A stretch of DNA of 64,000 nucleotides, from contig CAJTXN010000012.1 of NCBI GenBank assembly GCA_910583605.1, positions 1 to 64,000 of the forward strand, in the 5' to 3' direction. Below are positions 8,726 to 16,796 of this stretch, one piece after another. The position numbers and the translations under genes were made by a program. Within the stretch, counting starts at the first letter, position 1. Each line of letters opens with the position of its first letter. The notes beneath the pieces are model-generated. The model saw only the letters and a list, made by a program, of their open reading frames with translations, had not been told where the DNA came from and searched no databases. Source of the stretch: an uncultured Lachnospiraceae bacterium (GTDB taxonomy: Bacteria; Bacillota; Clostridia; Lachnospirales; Lachnospiraceae).

Positions 8726-10243
8726 CTATTTATCTAACAAATTTATCTTCTCCATGAGATAGCGGAAAACACTCTTCTCCTCTACAATAATCTTTGCCTG
8801 ACATATCATTCCGTTCATTATGGTTCCTTTATCACCTTGTCTGTTCATTACCGTTGTCTTTTCGCATTTAACTCTTACCGGATAATAGGATACTCCTGAA
8901 TTGCTGTCAACTTTAATATCTTTTGCAATGGTATCAATGATTCCGGTAAAATAACCATATTCCGAAGAAGGATATGCTGCAATTTCAAATTTCACGGCCT
9001 GCCCTTTCTGTAATTTTGCTATATCTCCGTTTTCAACATATAATTCAGCATAATAACTGCTGTTTGTTTCCGGAAGAATCCGGCACAATATGGTTCCTTC
9101 CTGAATATATCCTCCTTCCCTTACCTCCATGCCAAAGGATACATATCCGGTCTGATTAGCCGTTATATTGCAATTTCCGCTTTTATAATTATAGGATTTT
9201 AAGGTCGTTTCACATTCTTCTTTTTTACCTTCGTATGTAAGTAATTCTGCGGCAATATTATTTTTCTCTTTCATAATTGAAATATTCTTTGCCGTCTCCG
9301 TATCCGATTCGTTCAGTTCAGCTAATTTATACTCCGCAGCAGATAATTCCGACTTCAGGGTTATCTGTCTGGTATTCAGCGTTTCGATTTGCTGTTCAAT
9401 CCCGGAAATTTCCTGTATCTCCAGATTCGAAAGTACCTTCTGTTTTTCTTTTTCCTTCAATTTAATCTGCTCCTGTATTGATTCTGTATTTTCCTTCATA
9501 TCAGCTTCATCAACTGCTTTCTGAAGTTCTTTCACCTGATTATTATACTGCAATTCAGTTGCCTCATAATTGGAAATAAAGCTGTTAATAATACTATAAA
9601 AATAACTGTCCGATAATTCAAACAAATTGTTTCGGTTTATAATACCTTTCTTCGTCTGCTCATATTTACGGATTCTATCTTCACAGTCATTTATGGATTC
9701 ACGAATTGACTCTGCATCCTTTTGATATTGATTTTTTTGTTCCTCTATATTTTCTCCGGATAACCGGATATCTGCCTCTAACAGATTTTTTCGGTTGTTA
9801 AACTCATTATAATATTTATTATCCGTCAGATTATTAAATTCTTCTGAATTTCCCTCCAAACTTTTTGAATAAGCATTCAATATCTGAATTCTCTGATTGA
9901 TATCCTTCAGCAGCTCCTGATAATTTACGATGGCGTTATCCAGTTCCTCCCCACTTACCGTTAACAAAACGTCCCCCTCTTTGACCAACTGGCCTTCGGT
10001 AACATTGCAACTCTGAATCTTTCCGGTAATATTGCTGCTGACCTCATAAACTTTGTCTTCTCCCCGAAACATACCATTGCTTTTTACAACAATATCTATC
10101 TTCCAAAAATACATCCAGGTAAATGCAATTATAAACATTCCCAAAATCAAATATATAAAGTATATAAAAAAACGATTTGGTCTTGATTCATACAGTTCTA
10201 TGCTTTCTGACAGTTCACTCATATTTATGGTTACCGGTTTCAT
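8726..10243 (-). CDS. HlyD-family accessory protein of bacteriocin ABC exporter
   Basis: A periplasmic-adaptor-like subunit that works with the peptidase-containing ABC transporter just upstream to export processed peptides. The N-terminus has a single membrane anchor (about residues 25-47), followed by a biotinyl-lipoyl half-motif (VTEGQLVKEGDVLL), a long coiled coil (about 90-310), the second lipoyl half and a beta-barrel domain, the classic HlyD/LcnD order. The start at 10243 is chosen because GGGGGAA lies 7 nt upstream and ATGA overlaps the transporter stop codon by 4 bp, implying translational coupling. About 505 residues, usual for the family. Confidence 0.9.
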   Translation of the reverse strand: MKPVTINMSELSESIELYESRPNRFFIYFIYLILGMFIIAFTWMYFWKIDIVVKSNGMFRGEDKVYEVSSNITGKIQSCNVTEGQLVKEGDVLLTVSGEELDNAIVNYQELLKDINQRIQILNAYSKSLEGNSEEFNNLTDNKYYNEFNNRKNLLEADIRLSGENIEEQKNQYQKDAESIRESINDCEDRIRKYEQTKKGIINRNNLFELSDSYFYSIINSFISNYEATELQYNNQVKELQKAVDEADMKENTESIQEQIKLKEKEKQKVLSNLEIQEISGIEQQIETLNTRQITLKSELSAAEYKLAELNESDTETAKNISIMKEKNNIAAELLTYEGKKEECETTLKSYNYKSGNCNITANQTGYVSFGMEVREGGYIQEGTILCRILPETNSSYYAELYVENGDIAKLQKGQAVKFEIAAYPSSEYGYFTGIIDTIAKDIKVDSNSGVSYYPVRVKCEKTTVMNRQGDKGTIMNGMICQAKIIVEEKSVFRYLMEKINLLDK

Positions 10244-12462
10244 TGGCAAATTCCCCCATTCTCTGATTCTGCTGTATCATCTAAATTCTGTTGTTTTACA
10301 AGTTCTGCATATTTTCCTCCCATTGCCTGCAGTTCTCTGTGGGTTCCACTTTCAATAAGTTTCCCTTTATCCATTACAAAAATCTTATCACAATTTTTAA
10401 TTGTACTAAGTCTGTGTGCAATATATATTGTAGTTATATCTTTCGCGTATGTCCGGATTGTCCTGTCCAATGCCCGCTCCGTAATGGAGTCCAAATGACT
10501 GGTTGCTTCATCCAATATCAGAATATCCGGTTTTTTCAATATAGCTCTGGCTATGGCAAGCCTTTGTCTCTGTCCGCCGGAAAGATTGGCTCCGTTTTCT
10601 TCCAGTCTGGTCTCATAGCGCAATGGAAGCTGGTTGATAAAATCATGTGCCTGTGCCATTTTTGCCGCCTCAATAACGACCTCCATCTCTGCATAATCCA
10701 TTCCCAAAGTTAGATTCTCTAATATACTTCCACTAAACAAAAATGTTTCCTGTGGGATATATGCCATCTTCTCTCTTAATCGCTCAATCTGTATATCTTC
10801 TATATTATTTCCGTCAATCAGTATTTCTCCTTTTTCCGCTGAATACATATGTAACAACAATTTAGACAATGTGGTTTTTCCGGAACCGCTTTCCCCTACA
10901 AATGCTACCTTCTGTCCTTTTTCAATTTTTAGATTAATATTTTCCAATACCTGTTTTCTTTTTCCGTACCGGAAATCAAGATTTCTTATTTCAATTTCTC
11001 CCGTTAATTTATCAGGGGATAATTTCCTATATTCCGCTTCTGTTTTTTCAACCTCCAAATCTAAAATTTCTCCTAAACGGTCAGCCGCCACAACCGCCGT
11101 CTGTATCTGAGGCTGTAAATTAATGAGATTTTTAATCGGGTCCAGAAAATACACTAACAGCGAATTAAATGTAATTAATCCACCTATTGTAATTTCTCCC
11201 CGAATGACACAAACACCTCCTGCCCATAAAATGATAACGCCTCCCACAAGTTCAATAAAGACTTTAAGCGAGGATTGCAGATTGCTGACCCAGCTCAGAT
11301 GAAATATGCTTTTCAGCAATCTTACAAATCTAATTTCTGTTTCAGTTTTTGCTTTGCCTTCTGCATTATATGCTTTTATGGTCTGTATGCCATTCAGTGA
11401 TTCTACCAGATAGGATGTAAGCTGCGCATTGTCTTCCATCTGTTTCCGATTTAATTTCTCATACCATCGGTTGAATGTGATTACTATTATCAGGTACAAA
11501 ATCACCATTAAAACTGCAATTCCAAACATTTTTCCATTCTGCATATATAAAATAACTGCTCCGGCTGCTGCCATCAAAGTATCTATCATAATTGTTAATG
11601 TTGCTCCGGCAATTGCTTCCCTGACTTTCGAGGCGTCGTTGAATCTTGAAATAATTTCTCCCACTTTTCTGGTTCCAAAAAAATTCATTGGGAGTTCCAA
11701 TACATGACAATAATATCCTAAAAGCAATGCGATATCCAGTTTTTGACTTAGATATAATAACAGATGGGAACGGAATCCATTAAGCAACACCTTAAATATA
11801 TTTAAGAGAATGACTCCCACGGATAAAGTCGTCAATGTTTTCATTAAGCCGTCCGGCAAAATATCATCCACCAATGCTTTAAAATAGAAGGCTGCCATAA
11901 TACCTAACACCGTATACAACAGAGAGGCTATAAATATGTGAAACAACAGCTTTTTCTGAGGTAGCAGCAAATGAAAAAAGCGACCAAACAGTCCCTTTGT
12001 CTCGTCACCTTTTTTGAATGTCTCATTTTTGACCAAAAGTATTAAGATACCTGTCCACTGATATTTGGGCGGTTTATTTTCTTTCTGTACTTCTCCAAAA
12101 AATGCTTCCGGTGTCAGTTTTACAATTCCTACAGCCGGATCCGCTATAATGATTTTTTTCTTTGTTATTTTATGAATTACCACATAATGCAATAAGTTTC
12201 CGTCCACTATCATATGTGCAATGCAAGGCAGCGGAAACCCGGAATAAAATGCCTGCTTGTCTCCCCGGACTCCTTTTGCACTAAATCCCAACTGTTCCGC
12301 TGCCTTTATAATACCATATGCATTTGTCCCCTGTTTATCGGTGCCTGCCGCTTCCCGTATTTTTGTAATTCCGATTTTATAACCGTTTTGCTTTGAAATC
12401 GTTGCAAGACATGCGGCACCACAGTCTGTGATATCGTGTTGTTTTACACAGTAGTATCTCAT
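10240..12462 (-). CDS. Peptidase-containing ABC transporter (C39) for double-glycine peptides
   Basis: Cleaves leaders after Gly-Gly and exports the mature peptides using ATP. Domain order: C39 peptidase (about 1-140; catalytic Cys14 in TDCGAAC, His92 in LHYVVIH, Asp108 in ADPAVG), six-helix ABC membrane domain (about 165-450), and a nucleotide-binding domain with Walker A GESGSGKT at 523-530, signature LSGGQ at 628-632, Walker B ILILDEATS ending at 655, and the H-loop IAHRLS. At 740 residues it is typical. An excellent GGGAGGAATAGGAGT precedes the ATG. Four double-glycine peptides encoded within 7 kb are its likely substrates. It has its own promoter candidate at 12535-12563. Confidence 0.94.
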   Translation of the reverse strand: MRYYCVKQHDITDCGAACLATISKQNGYKIGITKIREAAGTDKQGTNAYGIIKAAEQLGFSAKGVRGDKQAFYSGFPLPCIAHMIVDGNLLHYVVIHKITKKKIIIADPAVGIVKLTPEAFFGEVQKENKPPKYQWTGILILLVKNETFKKGDETKGLFGRFFHLLLPQKKLLFHIFIASLLYTVLGIMAAFYFKALVDDILPDGLMKTLTTLSVGVILLNIFKVLLNGFRSHLLLYLSQKLDIALLLGYYCHVLELPMNFFGTRKVGEIISRFNDASKVREAIAGATLTIMIDTLMAAAGAVILYMQNGKMFGIAVLMVILYLIIVITFNRWYEKLNRKQMEDNAQLTSYLVESLNGIQTIKAYNAEGKAKTETEIRFVRLLKSIFHLSWVSNLQSSLKVFIELVGGVIILWAGGVCVIRGEITIGGLITFNSLLVYFLDPIKNLINLQPQIQTAVVAADRLGEILDLEVEKTEAEYRKLSPDKLTGEIEIRNLDFRYGKRKQVLENINLKIEKGQKVAFVGESGSGKTTLSKLLLHMYSAEKGEILIDGNNIEDIQIERLREKMAYIPQETFLFSGSILENLTLGMDYAEMEVVIEAAKMAQAHDFINQLPLRYETRLEENGANLSGGQRQRLAIARAILKKPDILILDEATSHLDSITERALDRTIRTYAKDITTIYIAHRLSTIKNCDKIFVMDKGKLIESGTHRELQAMGGKYAELVKQQNLDDTAESENGGICQ

Positions 12463-12518
12463 ACTCCTATTCCTCCCATAAATACCTTAAATGCCAGTTT
12501 ATCTTTAATAATATTCAT

Positions 12519-12604
12519 TAAGGAGCTGTCTCATTTATCAATAAAACACAGAGTTTTTGTCAACAATATAACTGTATGCTTTTTGTTAATGTAACAACTC
12601 CTTA
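12519..12604 (-). promoter_or_regulatory. Promoter of the exporter operon inside an inverted repeat
   Basis: TTGACA at 12558-12563 and TGATAA at 12535-12540 are 17 bp apart, reading toward the exporter. A 10-bp inverted repeat (TAAGGAG-T/C-TG type, 9 of 10 matching) brackets the promoter at 12519-12528 and 12595-12604. The -10 is imperfect. Whether the repeat is an operator or chance is unknown. Confidence 0.45.
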
Positions 12605-12620
12605 CAACATAATTATTAAT

Positions 12621-12785
12621 TTATTTTCTGTTTATTATTAGTTGTTCTATGTTAATCCAAATATTTAAGACCAATACAACTGCAAAAATAATCCATACCC
12701 AAAGAGATTTTGTATCTATTGCAGCAATTAACAGACATATTGTATTAAAAGCAGATAATAATATAATTTTTAGATTTTTTCCCAC
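12621..12785 (-). CDS. Small membrane protein (54 aa), putative immunity protein
   Basis: A short reading frame encoding VGKNLKIILLSAFN... and ending IEQLIINRK. It has two hydrophobic helices (about residues 6-24 and 27-44) and a charged C-terminal tail. The GTG start is the only reasonable initiation codon in the frame, and AAAGGAAAAG lies 10-15 nt upstream. It sits between the double-glycine peptide genes and their exporter on the same strand, the usual place for class II bacteriocin immunity proteins. It differs in sequence from the 56-residue protein just upstream. The immunity role is inferred from size, topology and place. Confidence 0.5.
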   Translation of the reverse strand: MGKNLKIILLSAFNTICLLIAAIDTKSLWVWIIFAVVLVLNIWINIEQLIINRK

Positions 12786-12889
12786 TGTATCTTTCTTTTC
12801 CTTTCCACGTAAATCATAATTTTTATTCTAATCCATATATTAAATCAGACATTCAAAATTGCATATAATAAACTATTTTTATAGTCGAT

Positions 12890-13060
12890 TTAATGTTTTA
12901 AAATATTTTCTACTTTTTCATATAACAGAGATAGATTCATTCCAATTACAATACCACATAAAACGTTTAAAATTTTGTCATTAGAATTTAAAATCATTAT
13001 AATTGCACATAGAATCACTCCAATATATGTAATCAATAAAAAATTCTTATTTTTTTCCAT
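12890..13060 (-). CDS. Small membrane protein (56 aa), putative immunity protein
   Basis: Encodes MEKNKNFLLITYIGVILC..., with two hydrophobic helices (about 7-24 and 31-47) and a charged tail LYEKVENILKH. AGAGGT lies 8 nt before the ATG. It follows the double-glycine peptide gene ending at 13105 by 44 bp and is probably in its operon. A truncated second copy exists at 16865-16990, where the C-terminal half is nearly identical, which shows that the reading frame is conserved and therefore coding. A role as bacteriocin immunity protein is inferred. Confidence 0.65.
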   Translation of the reverse strand: MEKNKNFLLITYIGVILCAIIMILNSNDKILNVLCGIVIGMNLSLLYEKVENILKH

Positions 13061-13104
13061 TGAATAATTACCTCTTATTTATAAATTTTTATAGACTGTA
13101 TTAA

Positions 13105-13302
13105 TTAACTTATAAGTCCATAAATACCCGTCCCTATGACACAGACTCCCGAAAAAATATTTTTACCACCATTAACTACTCCAACTCCCGTACTGACTTG
13201 ATAGGCACCAAATCCAATCATACCAAATGCGCCAATATACTTCCAAATACTTCCGCCATCAACATATAATAATTCCTCGTTACTTAATTCTATAAATTCC
13301 AT
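13105..13302 (-). CDS. Double-glycine leader bacteriocin-like peptide
   Basis: Starting at Met-Glu-Phe, a 17-residue leader MEFIELSNEELLYVDGG ends in Gly-Gly, followed by a mature part of about 48 residues beginning SIWKYIGAFG. The mature part is hydrophobic, Gly- and Val-rich, with several GxxxG-like spacings, as in unmodified two-peptide class II bacteriocins. In-frame Met codons further upstream (to 13335) exist, but none has a good binding site, so the start is uncertain. The gene follows another peptide gene by about 110 bp and precedes two tiny membrane genes and the exporter. A decayed relative of its tail is at 13870-13975. Confidence 0.75.
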   Translation of the reverse strand: MEFIELSNEELLYVDGGSIWKYIGAFGMIGFGAYQVSTGVGVVNGGKNIFSGVCVIGTGIYGLIS

Positions 13303-13415
13303 TTTTATACCCATGCATATTACCATTTTCCCCATAATATCTAAATTATTTAAAAACAGGTAAACTGCATATTCCTTTCATAATAATCATTTTGTTATTT
13401 TTTATTGTTTTGTTA

Positions 13416-13634
13416 TTAATTTGCTTTATCACAAGCATAATCTAATGCTGCGCACCCCAGACCAAACATTCCAGCCCCTACTCCCGGACCACCTAAAACA
13501 CAGCCTACAGGTGTAAATGCAACTGCTATTGTTCCAGCGAAAGCTGATAAAGCTGTTTTCCATCCACCTCCATCAGTTTCCATCATCTCCTCCTGTGACA
13601 TTTCACAGAATCCATTTCCTAAAATCATTTCCAT
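13416..13634 (-). CDS. Double-glycine leader bacteriocin peptide
   Basis: A 23-residue leader (MEMILGNGFCEMSQEEMM then ETDGG) precedes a mature part of about 49 residues that starts GWKTALSAFAGT, is rich in Gly/Ala/Val with GxxxG motifs, and ends in a Cys-containing DYACDKAN. This fits class II (Blp-like) bacteriocins. AAAGGAG lies 8-9 nt before the start. The first 18 leader codons and about 200 bp of upstream DNA are duplicated almost exactly in front of the peptide gene at 16236-16430, while the mature parts are unrelated. That indicates cassette-style exchange of the toxin part. Confidence 0.82.
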   Translation of the reverse strand: MEMILGNGFCEMSQEEMMETDGGGWKTALSAFAGTIAVAFTPVGCVLGGPGVGAGMFGLGCAALDYACDKAN

Positions 13635-13839
13635 TTTAACAATCTCCTTTTTATTTACACTTATCCCAAAAAGTTGTATACTTTACCCAGGTACTTTTTT
13701 ATTAGTGCTTTCAATTTGGAACTCCGGTTGGTCTGCGCAAATTTCAATCGGAGTTTTTTTATATATAAAGCAACAATATTAATAAAGTTTTACCCATATA
13801 ACATCATTGCGATATATCATACTATTAAAACTTTTCTTT
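13581..13839 (-). repeat. Duplicated bacteriocin leader cassette, copy 1
   Basis: About 260 bp comprising 205 bp of untranslated DNA and the first 18 codons of the peptide gene. It is nearly identical to 16377-16638 apart from a few small indels. The untranslated part holds a conserved hairpin (ACTCCG ... CGGAGT around 13727-13760) and a longer A/T hairpin (AAAAAGT ... ACTTTTT) just before the ribosome binding site. It may be a structured RNA; I cannot assign it to a known family. Confidence 0.8.
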
Positions 13840-13869
13840 GCCGCATTTCATTAATAAATATGCAATACG

Positions 13870-13975
13870 CTATTCCCGAAAGCAGCTAATAATTCCAAAC
13901 ACTTGCAAAAGAATATTAACTCCTGTCACAATATTTTTTGTTCCAGATACCACTCTTACTCCAGTATATACCTGT
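13870..13975 (-). pseudogene. Tail of a lost bacteriocin peptide gene
   Basis: The minus strand reads YTGVRVVSGTKNIVTGVNIL and onward to a stop at 13870. This aligns with STGVGVVNGGKNIFSGVCVI of the intact peptide at 13105-13302. No start, leader or ribosome binding site remains. Its 5' end joins directly to the first half of a c-di-GMP riboswitch, so a recombination or deletion removed everything between. Confidence 0.7.
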
Positions 13976-14030
13976 TTTCACCTTAGACTTCCATCTTTGC
14001 GTCCTAATATTTCTATTAGTTCGTCCCTTT
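13974..14030 (-). ncRNA. c-di-GMP-I (GEMM) riboswitch, 5' half only
   Basis: The minus strand carries GGACGAAC, a hairpin with a GAAA-type loop, then GGACGCAAAG and AGTCTAAGGTGAAAA, nearly identical to the first half of the intact element at 16675-16790. The 3' half is missing and replaced by the bacteriocin tail. The promoter is also not recognisable upstream. Not expected to function. Confidence 0.7.
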
Positions 14031-14087
14031 ACTATGATTAAGATTACTACCTGAATCAAACATATATTTGAAAATAAATAACATTAA

Positions 14088-14771
14088 TTAATCACGTTTC
14101 GTATTATATAATTTAATGCTAAATAAATATGATAAAAAATGAAAAATAATTACAATACACAATACAATAATTATATTTCTGCTTTTTAAAAAATTAAAAA
14201 TACCATCCATTTTTTTCCCTACACCAATTAACCATTCTACTTTTTCCATTAATATTGAAATAATCCCTATAGCAAAAATGCCCGTAATAAATATCGCTGA
14301 AAATACTCCTGCACCCTTTTCGTTTAATAAATAGGTCAAAGGCTTATGTATCGCACTATTTAATAGAATTAATAAAATAGCATAAATAACACCTAAGTAC
14401 TCATTAAATGTAAAATTTCTATTTATATTAATATTTACCCCGGCAATTAATACAAACGAAGTGAATATTCCAATCCCAACAAAAATATAGTCAAATATAT
14501 ATTTTTCTCCAACAATTTTATTTTTACCAATAGGTGCTGCATTTAAAAAGACTTCCCATTTCGTTCTTTTATCTGGTTTTATAATATAATCTGCTATGGA
14601 ATATATAAGAATTGTATTTATAAATGTATATAAATTAATCATAAGTAACATATCGTTATCCACCATAACCGCTTCGGTCAGCAATAAATTAAAAAGATAT
14701 AACAGAAAAACAAATGACAATATAAAACATTTTTTATTGATTTGTAAATCTCTATAAATTAAACCCTTCAC
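14088..14771 (-). CDS. ABC-2 type membrane permease
   Basis: 227 residues with about six hydrophobic helices and a short basic N-terminus MKGLIYRDLQINKKC, typical of ABC-2 family permeases paired with a separate ATPase. Its start abuts the stop of the preceding permease gene (14772), so the two are one transcription unit with the ATPase gene upstream. In bacteriocin loci such modules usually give self-immunity or peptide efflux. A role in drug-like export is an alternative. Downstream it runs into riboswitch and bacteriocin debris. Confidence 0.78.
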   Translation of the reverse strand: MKGLIYRDLQINKKCFILSFVFLLYLFNLLLTEAVMVDNDMLLMINLYTFINTILIYSIADYIIKPDKRTKWEVFLNAAPIGKNKIVGEKYIFDYIFVGIGIFTSFVLIAGVNININRNFTFNEYLGVIYAILLILLNSAIHKPLTYLLNEKGAGVFSAIFITGIFAIGIISILMEKVEWLIGVGKKMDGIFNFLKSRNIIIVLCIVIIFHFLSYLFSIKLYNTKRD

Positions 14772-15428
14772 TTAAAGTCCCTCTTTCCAAAACTTCATTA
14801 ATTTTTCCCGTTCTAAATTGTAAAGTATGACAAAACATATAACAACTAAACAAGTTAATATTTTATAATTCCAAATATATTCTATTATTTTTTCACCTAT
14901 AATAAATTTCATAAATAGGACATTTAAAAAAAGTACTGTTAATATTGCTATTTTGGCATTATGAAATAAAATCATAGAAATAACACATACAATTTTCAAA
15001 ATTATAACCAACAAAAGGGTTAAAAAAAATAACTGAATTTCATACTTTTTTCTCTCATGTGAACAATAATTAGTTTGAATCAAATATACATTTCCTAAAA
15101 TAAAAGAGTATATTAAAAACAGCAGATCGAATATAACTAAACAATCATTAAGCTTTGTTAAGCCTATAGTAGTTCCCGCAATATATCTATCAAACCTTGT
15201 ACTTTTTAAATTTTCATAGCACTGAATATATACATCAAAGCTAAAAAACAATATTATTATTGCAAACAATATATTTAATTTTGTATACAGCTCAGAATCA
15301 TCAACCTGAAAGAATTTAATCAATATCACTGTCAGATTTCCAACAAGTACTACCATAAATTGAAAAATCAATTTAATAATTATATTTTTTTTATTCGTAT
15401 ACCAAAAATATCTAAATATTCCCTTCAT
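14772..15428 (-). CDS. ABC transporter membrane subunit
   Basis: 218 residues with about six hydrophobic helices and a KK-rich first loop (YTNKKNIIIK), followed without a gap by the second permease. The ATG overlaps the 3' end of the ATPase gene by 17 bp, which suggests translational coupling. No motif is diagnostic beyond the topology; assignment rests on the operon with an ABC ATPase. Very A+T-rich codon use sets it apart from the housekeeping genes, as for the whole island. Confidence 0.72.
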   Translation of the reverse strand: MKGIFRYFWYTNKKNIIIKLIFQFMVVLVGNLTVILIKFFQVDDSELYTKLNILFAIIILFFSFDVYIQCYENLKSTRFDRYIAGTTIGLTKLNDCLVIFDLLFLIYSFILGNVYLIQTNYCSHERKKYEIQLFFLTLLLVIILKIVCVISMILFHNAKIAILTVLFLNVLFMKFIIGEKIIEYIWNYKILTCLVVICFVILYNLEREKLMKFWKEGL

Positions 15429-16155
15429 GGTTCACCTTTTTTAACAGATCAATCATTATTTCATCAATAGACCCAGTCCCTTTTCCATATCTCAATTGCA
15501 AATCAAACATTTTTTCTTTACTATCATTAAAAATCAATTGTCCGTTATTTACAAAAATAACATCATCTGCAATATGCTCCAAGTCACTGGTAATATGTGT
15601 AGAAAACAAAACCGAATTATTACCAGACTCTACAAATTCTTTTAAGACATCAAGAATTTCCCTGCGAAAAACCGGATCTAATCCACTTGTTGGTTCATCT
15701 AAGATTAATAATCTAGCTTCATGAGAGAGAGCAACTGCAAGCATTAATTTTGTTTTCATACCTTTTGAATACTCTTTAAATTTCTGATTTTCAGACAACT
15801 TAAATCTATCAAGATATACTTTAAACGTTTTTTTTGACCAATTTTTATAGATACTTTTCATTATTTTCGATATTTTGTATGCATTAAGACACTCATCAAA
15901 AGGAAATTCATCAAAGACTATACCAAGTTCTTCTTTTATTTCTTTTTCATATTTATCATTATTTTTGTCAAATATTTTGATGTCTCCATTAAATGACGTC
16001 AAATTCAGCAAACATCTTATAATCGTTGTTTTACCATTACCATTCTGCCCAATTAGTCCAACTATTTTTCCATAATCAACTGAAAATGCAATATTTCTTA
16101 TTGAAAAAGTACTATATTCTTTCGTTAAATTTTTTACATCTATGATCTTATTCAT
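15412..16155 (-). CDS. ABC transporter ATP-binding protein (BcrA/immunity type)
   Basis: A stand-alone nucleotide-binding subunit that energises the two downstream permeases. Walker A GQNGNGKT, an unusual signature region YSKGMKTKL (a degenerate LSGGQ, common in BcrA-type ATPases), Walker B LLILDEPTSGLDP and the H-loop FSTH are present. The start is uncertain: ATG at 16155 is used, but TTG at 16161 has better spacing from AAAGGAA, and a TTG at 16197 is also possible. It follows the double-glycine peptide gene 16236-16430, so the operon would read peptide - ATPase - permease - permease, which fits dedicated immunity. Confidence 0.85.
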   Translation of the reverse strand: MNKIIDVKNLTKEYSTFSIRNIAFSVDYGKIVGLIGQNGNGKTTIIRCLLNLTSFNGDIKIFDKNNDKYEKEIKEELGIVFDEFPFDECLNAYKISKIMKSIYKNWSKKTFKVYLDRFKLSENQKFKEYSKGMKTKLMLAVALSHEARLLILDEPTSGLDPVFRREILDVLKEFVESGNNSVLFSTHITSDLEHIADDVIFVNNGQLIFNDSKEKMFDLQLRYGKGTGSIDEIMIDLLKKVNHEGNI

Positions 16156-16235
16156 ATACAATGTTTGGATGTTTCCTTTCTTTAAACCAGACTGCAAATA
16201 GCATAAATCTATTTCCAGTCTGATTTAATATTATA

Positions 16236-16430
16236 CTATCTGCAAGTCCACACTAATACTGCAACTGTTGCTGTCGCACCAACAGGATTTGACATACCTA
16301 AAACACCTGCACCTATGGTACAAATACCGGCTGCAATATTGCCAACAACATCCCACCATGCTCCTCCATCAACTTTCATCATCTCCTCCTGTGACATCTC
16401 ACAGAATCCATTCCCTAAAATCATTTCCAT
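16236..16430 (-). CDS. Double-glycine leader bacteriocin peptide
   Basis: The 23-residue leader (MEMILGNGFCEMSQEEMM then KVDGG) is identical in its first 18 residues to that of the peptide at 13416-13634. The mature part, about 41 residues starting AWWDVVGNIAAG, is a Gly/Ala/Val-rich helix with GxxxG-like spacing and ends VLVWTCR. Processing and export by the C39 transporter is expected. Upstream lie the duplicated 200-bp leader, then a terminator, a c-di-GMP-I riboswitch and a promoter with tandem Spo0A-like boxes, all on the same strand with no gene between, so this peptide is the likely output of that switch. Confidence 0.82.
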   Translation of the reverse strand: MEMILGNGFCEMSQEEMMKVDGGAWWDVVGNIAAGICTIGAGVLGMSNPVGATATVAVLVWTCR

Positions 16431-16638
16431 TTTTACAATCTCTTTTTTATTTTTATTTACACTTATCCCAAAAAGTTGTATACTTTACTCAGGTACTTTT
16501 TATAAGTGCTTTCAATTTGGAACTCCTGTTGGTCTGCGCAAAATTCAATCGGAGTTTTTTATATATAAAGCAACAATATTAATAAAGTTTTACCCATATA
16601 ACATCATTGCGATATATCATACTTTTTAACTTTTCTTT
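16377..16638 (-). repeat. Duplicated bacteriocin leader cassette, copy 2
   Basis: Near-identical to 13581-13839: about 208 bp of untranslated DNA plus 18 leader codons. Here it follows directly on the riboswitch terminator, unlike copy 1, which follows riboswitch debris. The conserved hairpin has one arm changed (AGGAGT instead of CGGAGT). Confidence 0.8.
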
Positions 16639-16662
16639 TATCTGCAATAAATAATTAGAAAT

Positions 16663-16697
16663 AAAAACAAAAAAGTTGCAAGATTTTATCCTGCAAC
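16663..16697 (-). terminator. Terminator at the 3' end of the riboswitch
   Basis: Stem GTTGCA-GGAT / ATCT-TGCAAC with a short loop is followed by TTTTTTGTTTTT. Its 5' arm is part of the riboswitch 3' strand (GGTTGCAGG), so the two structures should exclude each other. That arrangement suggests that c-di-GMP binding prevents termination (an ON switch); this is inference. Confidence 0.75.
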
Positions 16698-16790
16698 CGA
16701 ACTATCTTAGCAAAATTATTTTCACCTAATATTTTCACCTTAGACTCCCAGCTTTGCGTCCTAATATTTCTATTAGTTTGCCCCTTAACT
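16675..16790 (-). ncRNA. Cyclic-di-GMP-I (GEMM) riboswitch
   Basis: The minus strand contains the hallmarks of the class I c-di-GMP aptamer in order: GGGGCAAAC, a hairpin TAATAGAAATATTA with a GAAA-type loop, the core GGACGCAAAGC, AGTCTAAGG, a second stem, and the 3' element AGATAGTTCGGTTGCAGG. It starts a few bases after the -10 of the promoter at 16797 and ends in a terminator, so it acts at transcription elongation. The downstream gene is the bacteriocin peptide at 16236-16430 and probably the ABC genes behind it. Identified from remembered family consensus; not scored with a covariance model. Confidence 0.85.
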
Positions 16791-16796
16791 ATAATT

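Noticed and set aside
13635..13839. Class II c-di-GMP riboswitch
   Set aside because: Only a short stretch (AATGATG ... ATGGGT) looks similar; the conserved core and pseudoknot of the class could not be found.
13674..13889. Plus-strand frames opposite the bacteriocin leader repeat (also 16268-16629)
   Set aside because: They are shadows of the duplicated untranslated leader; no ribosome binding sites, and the similarity between them follows from the DNA duplication.
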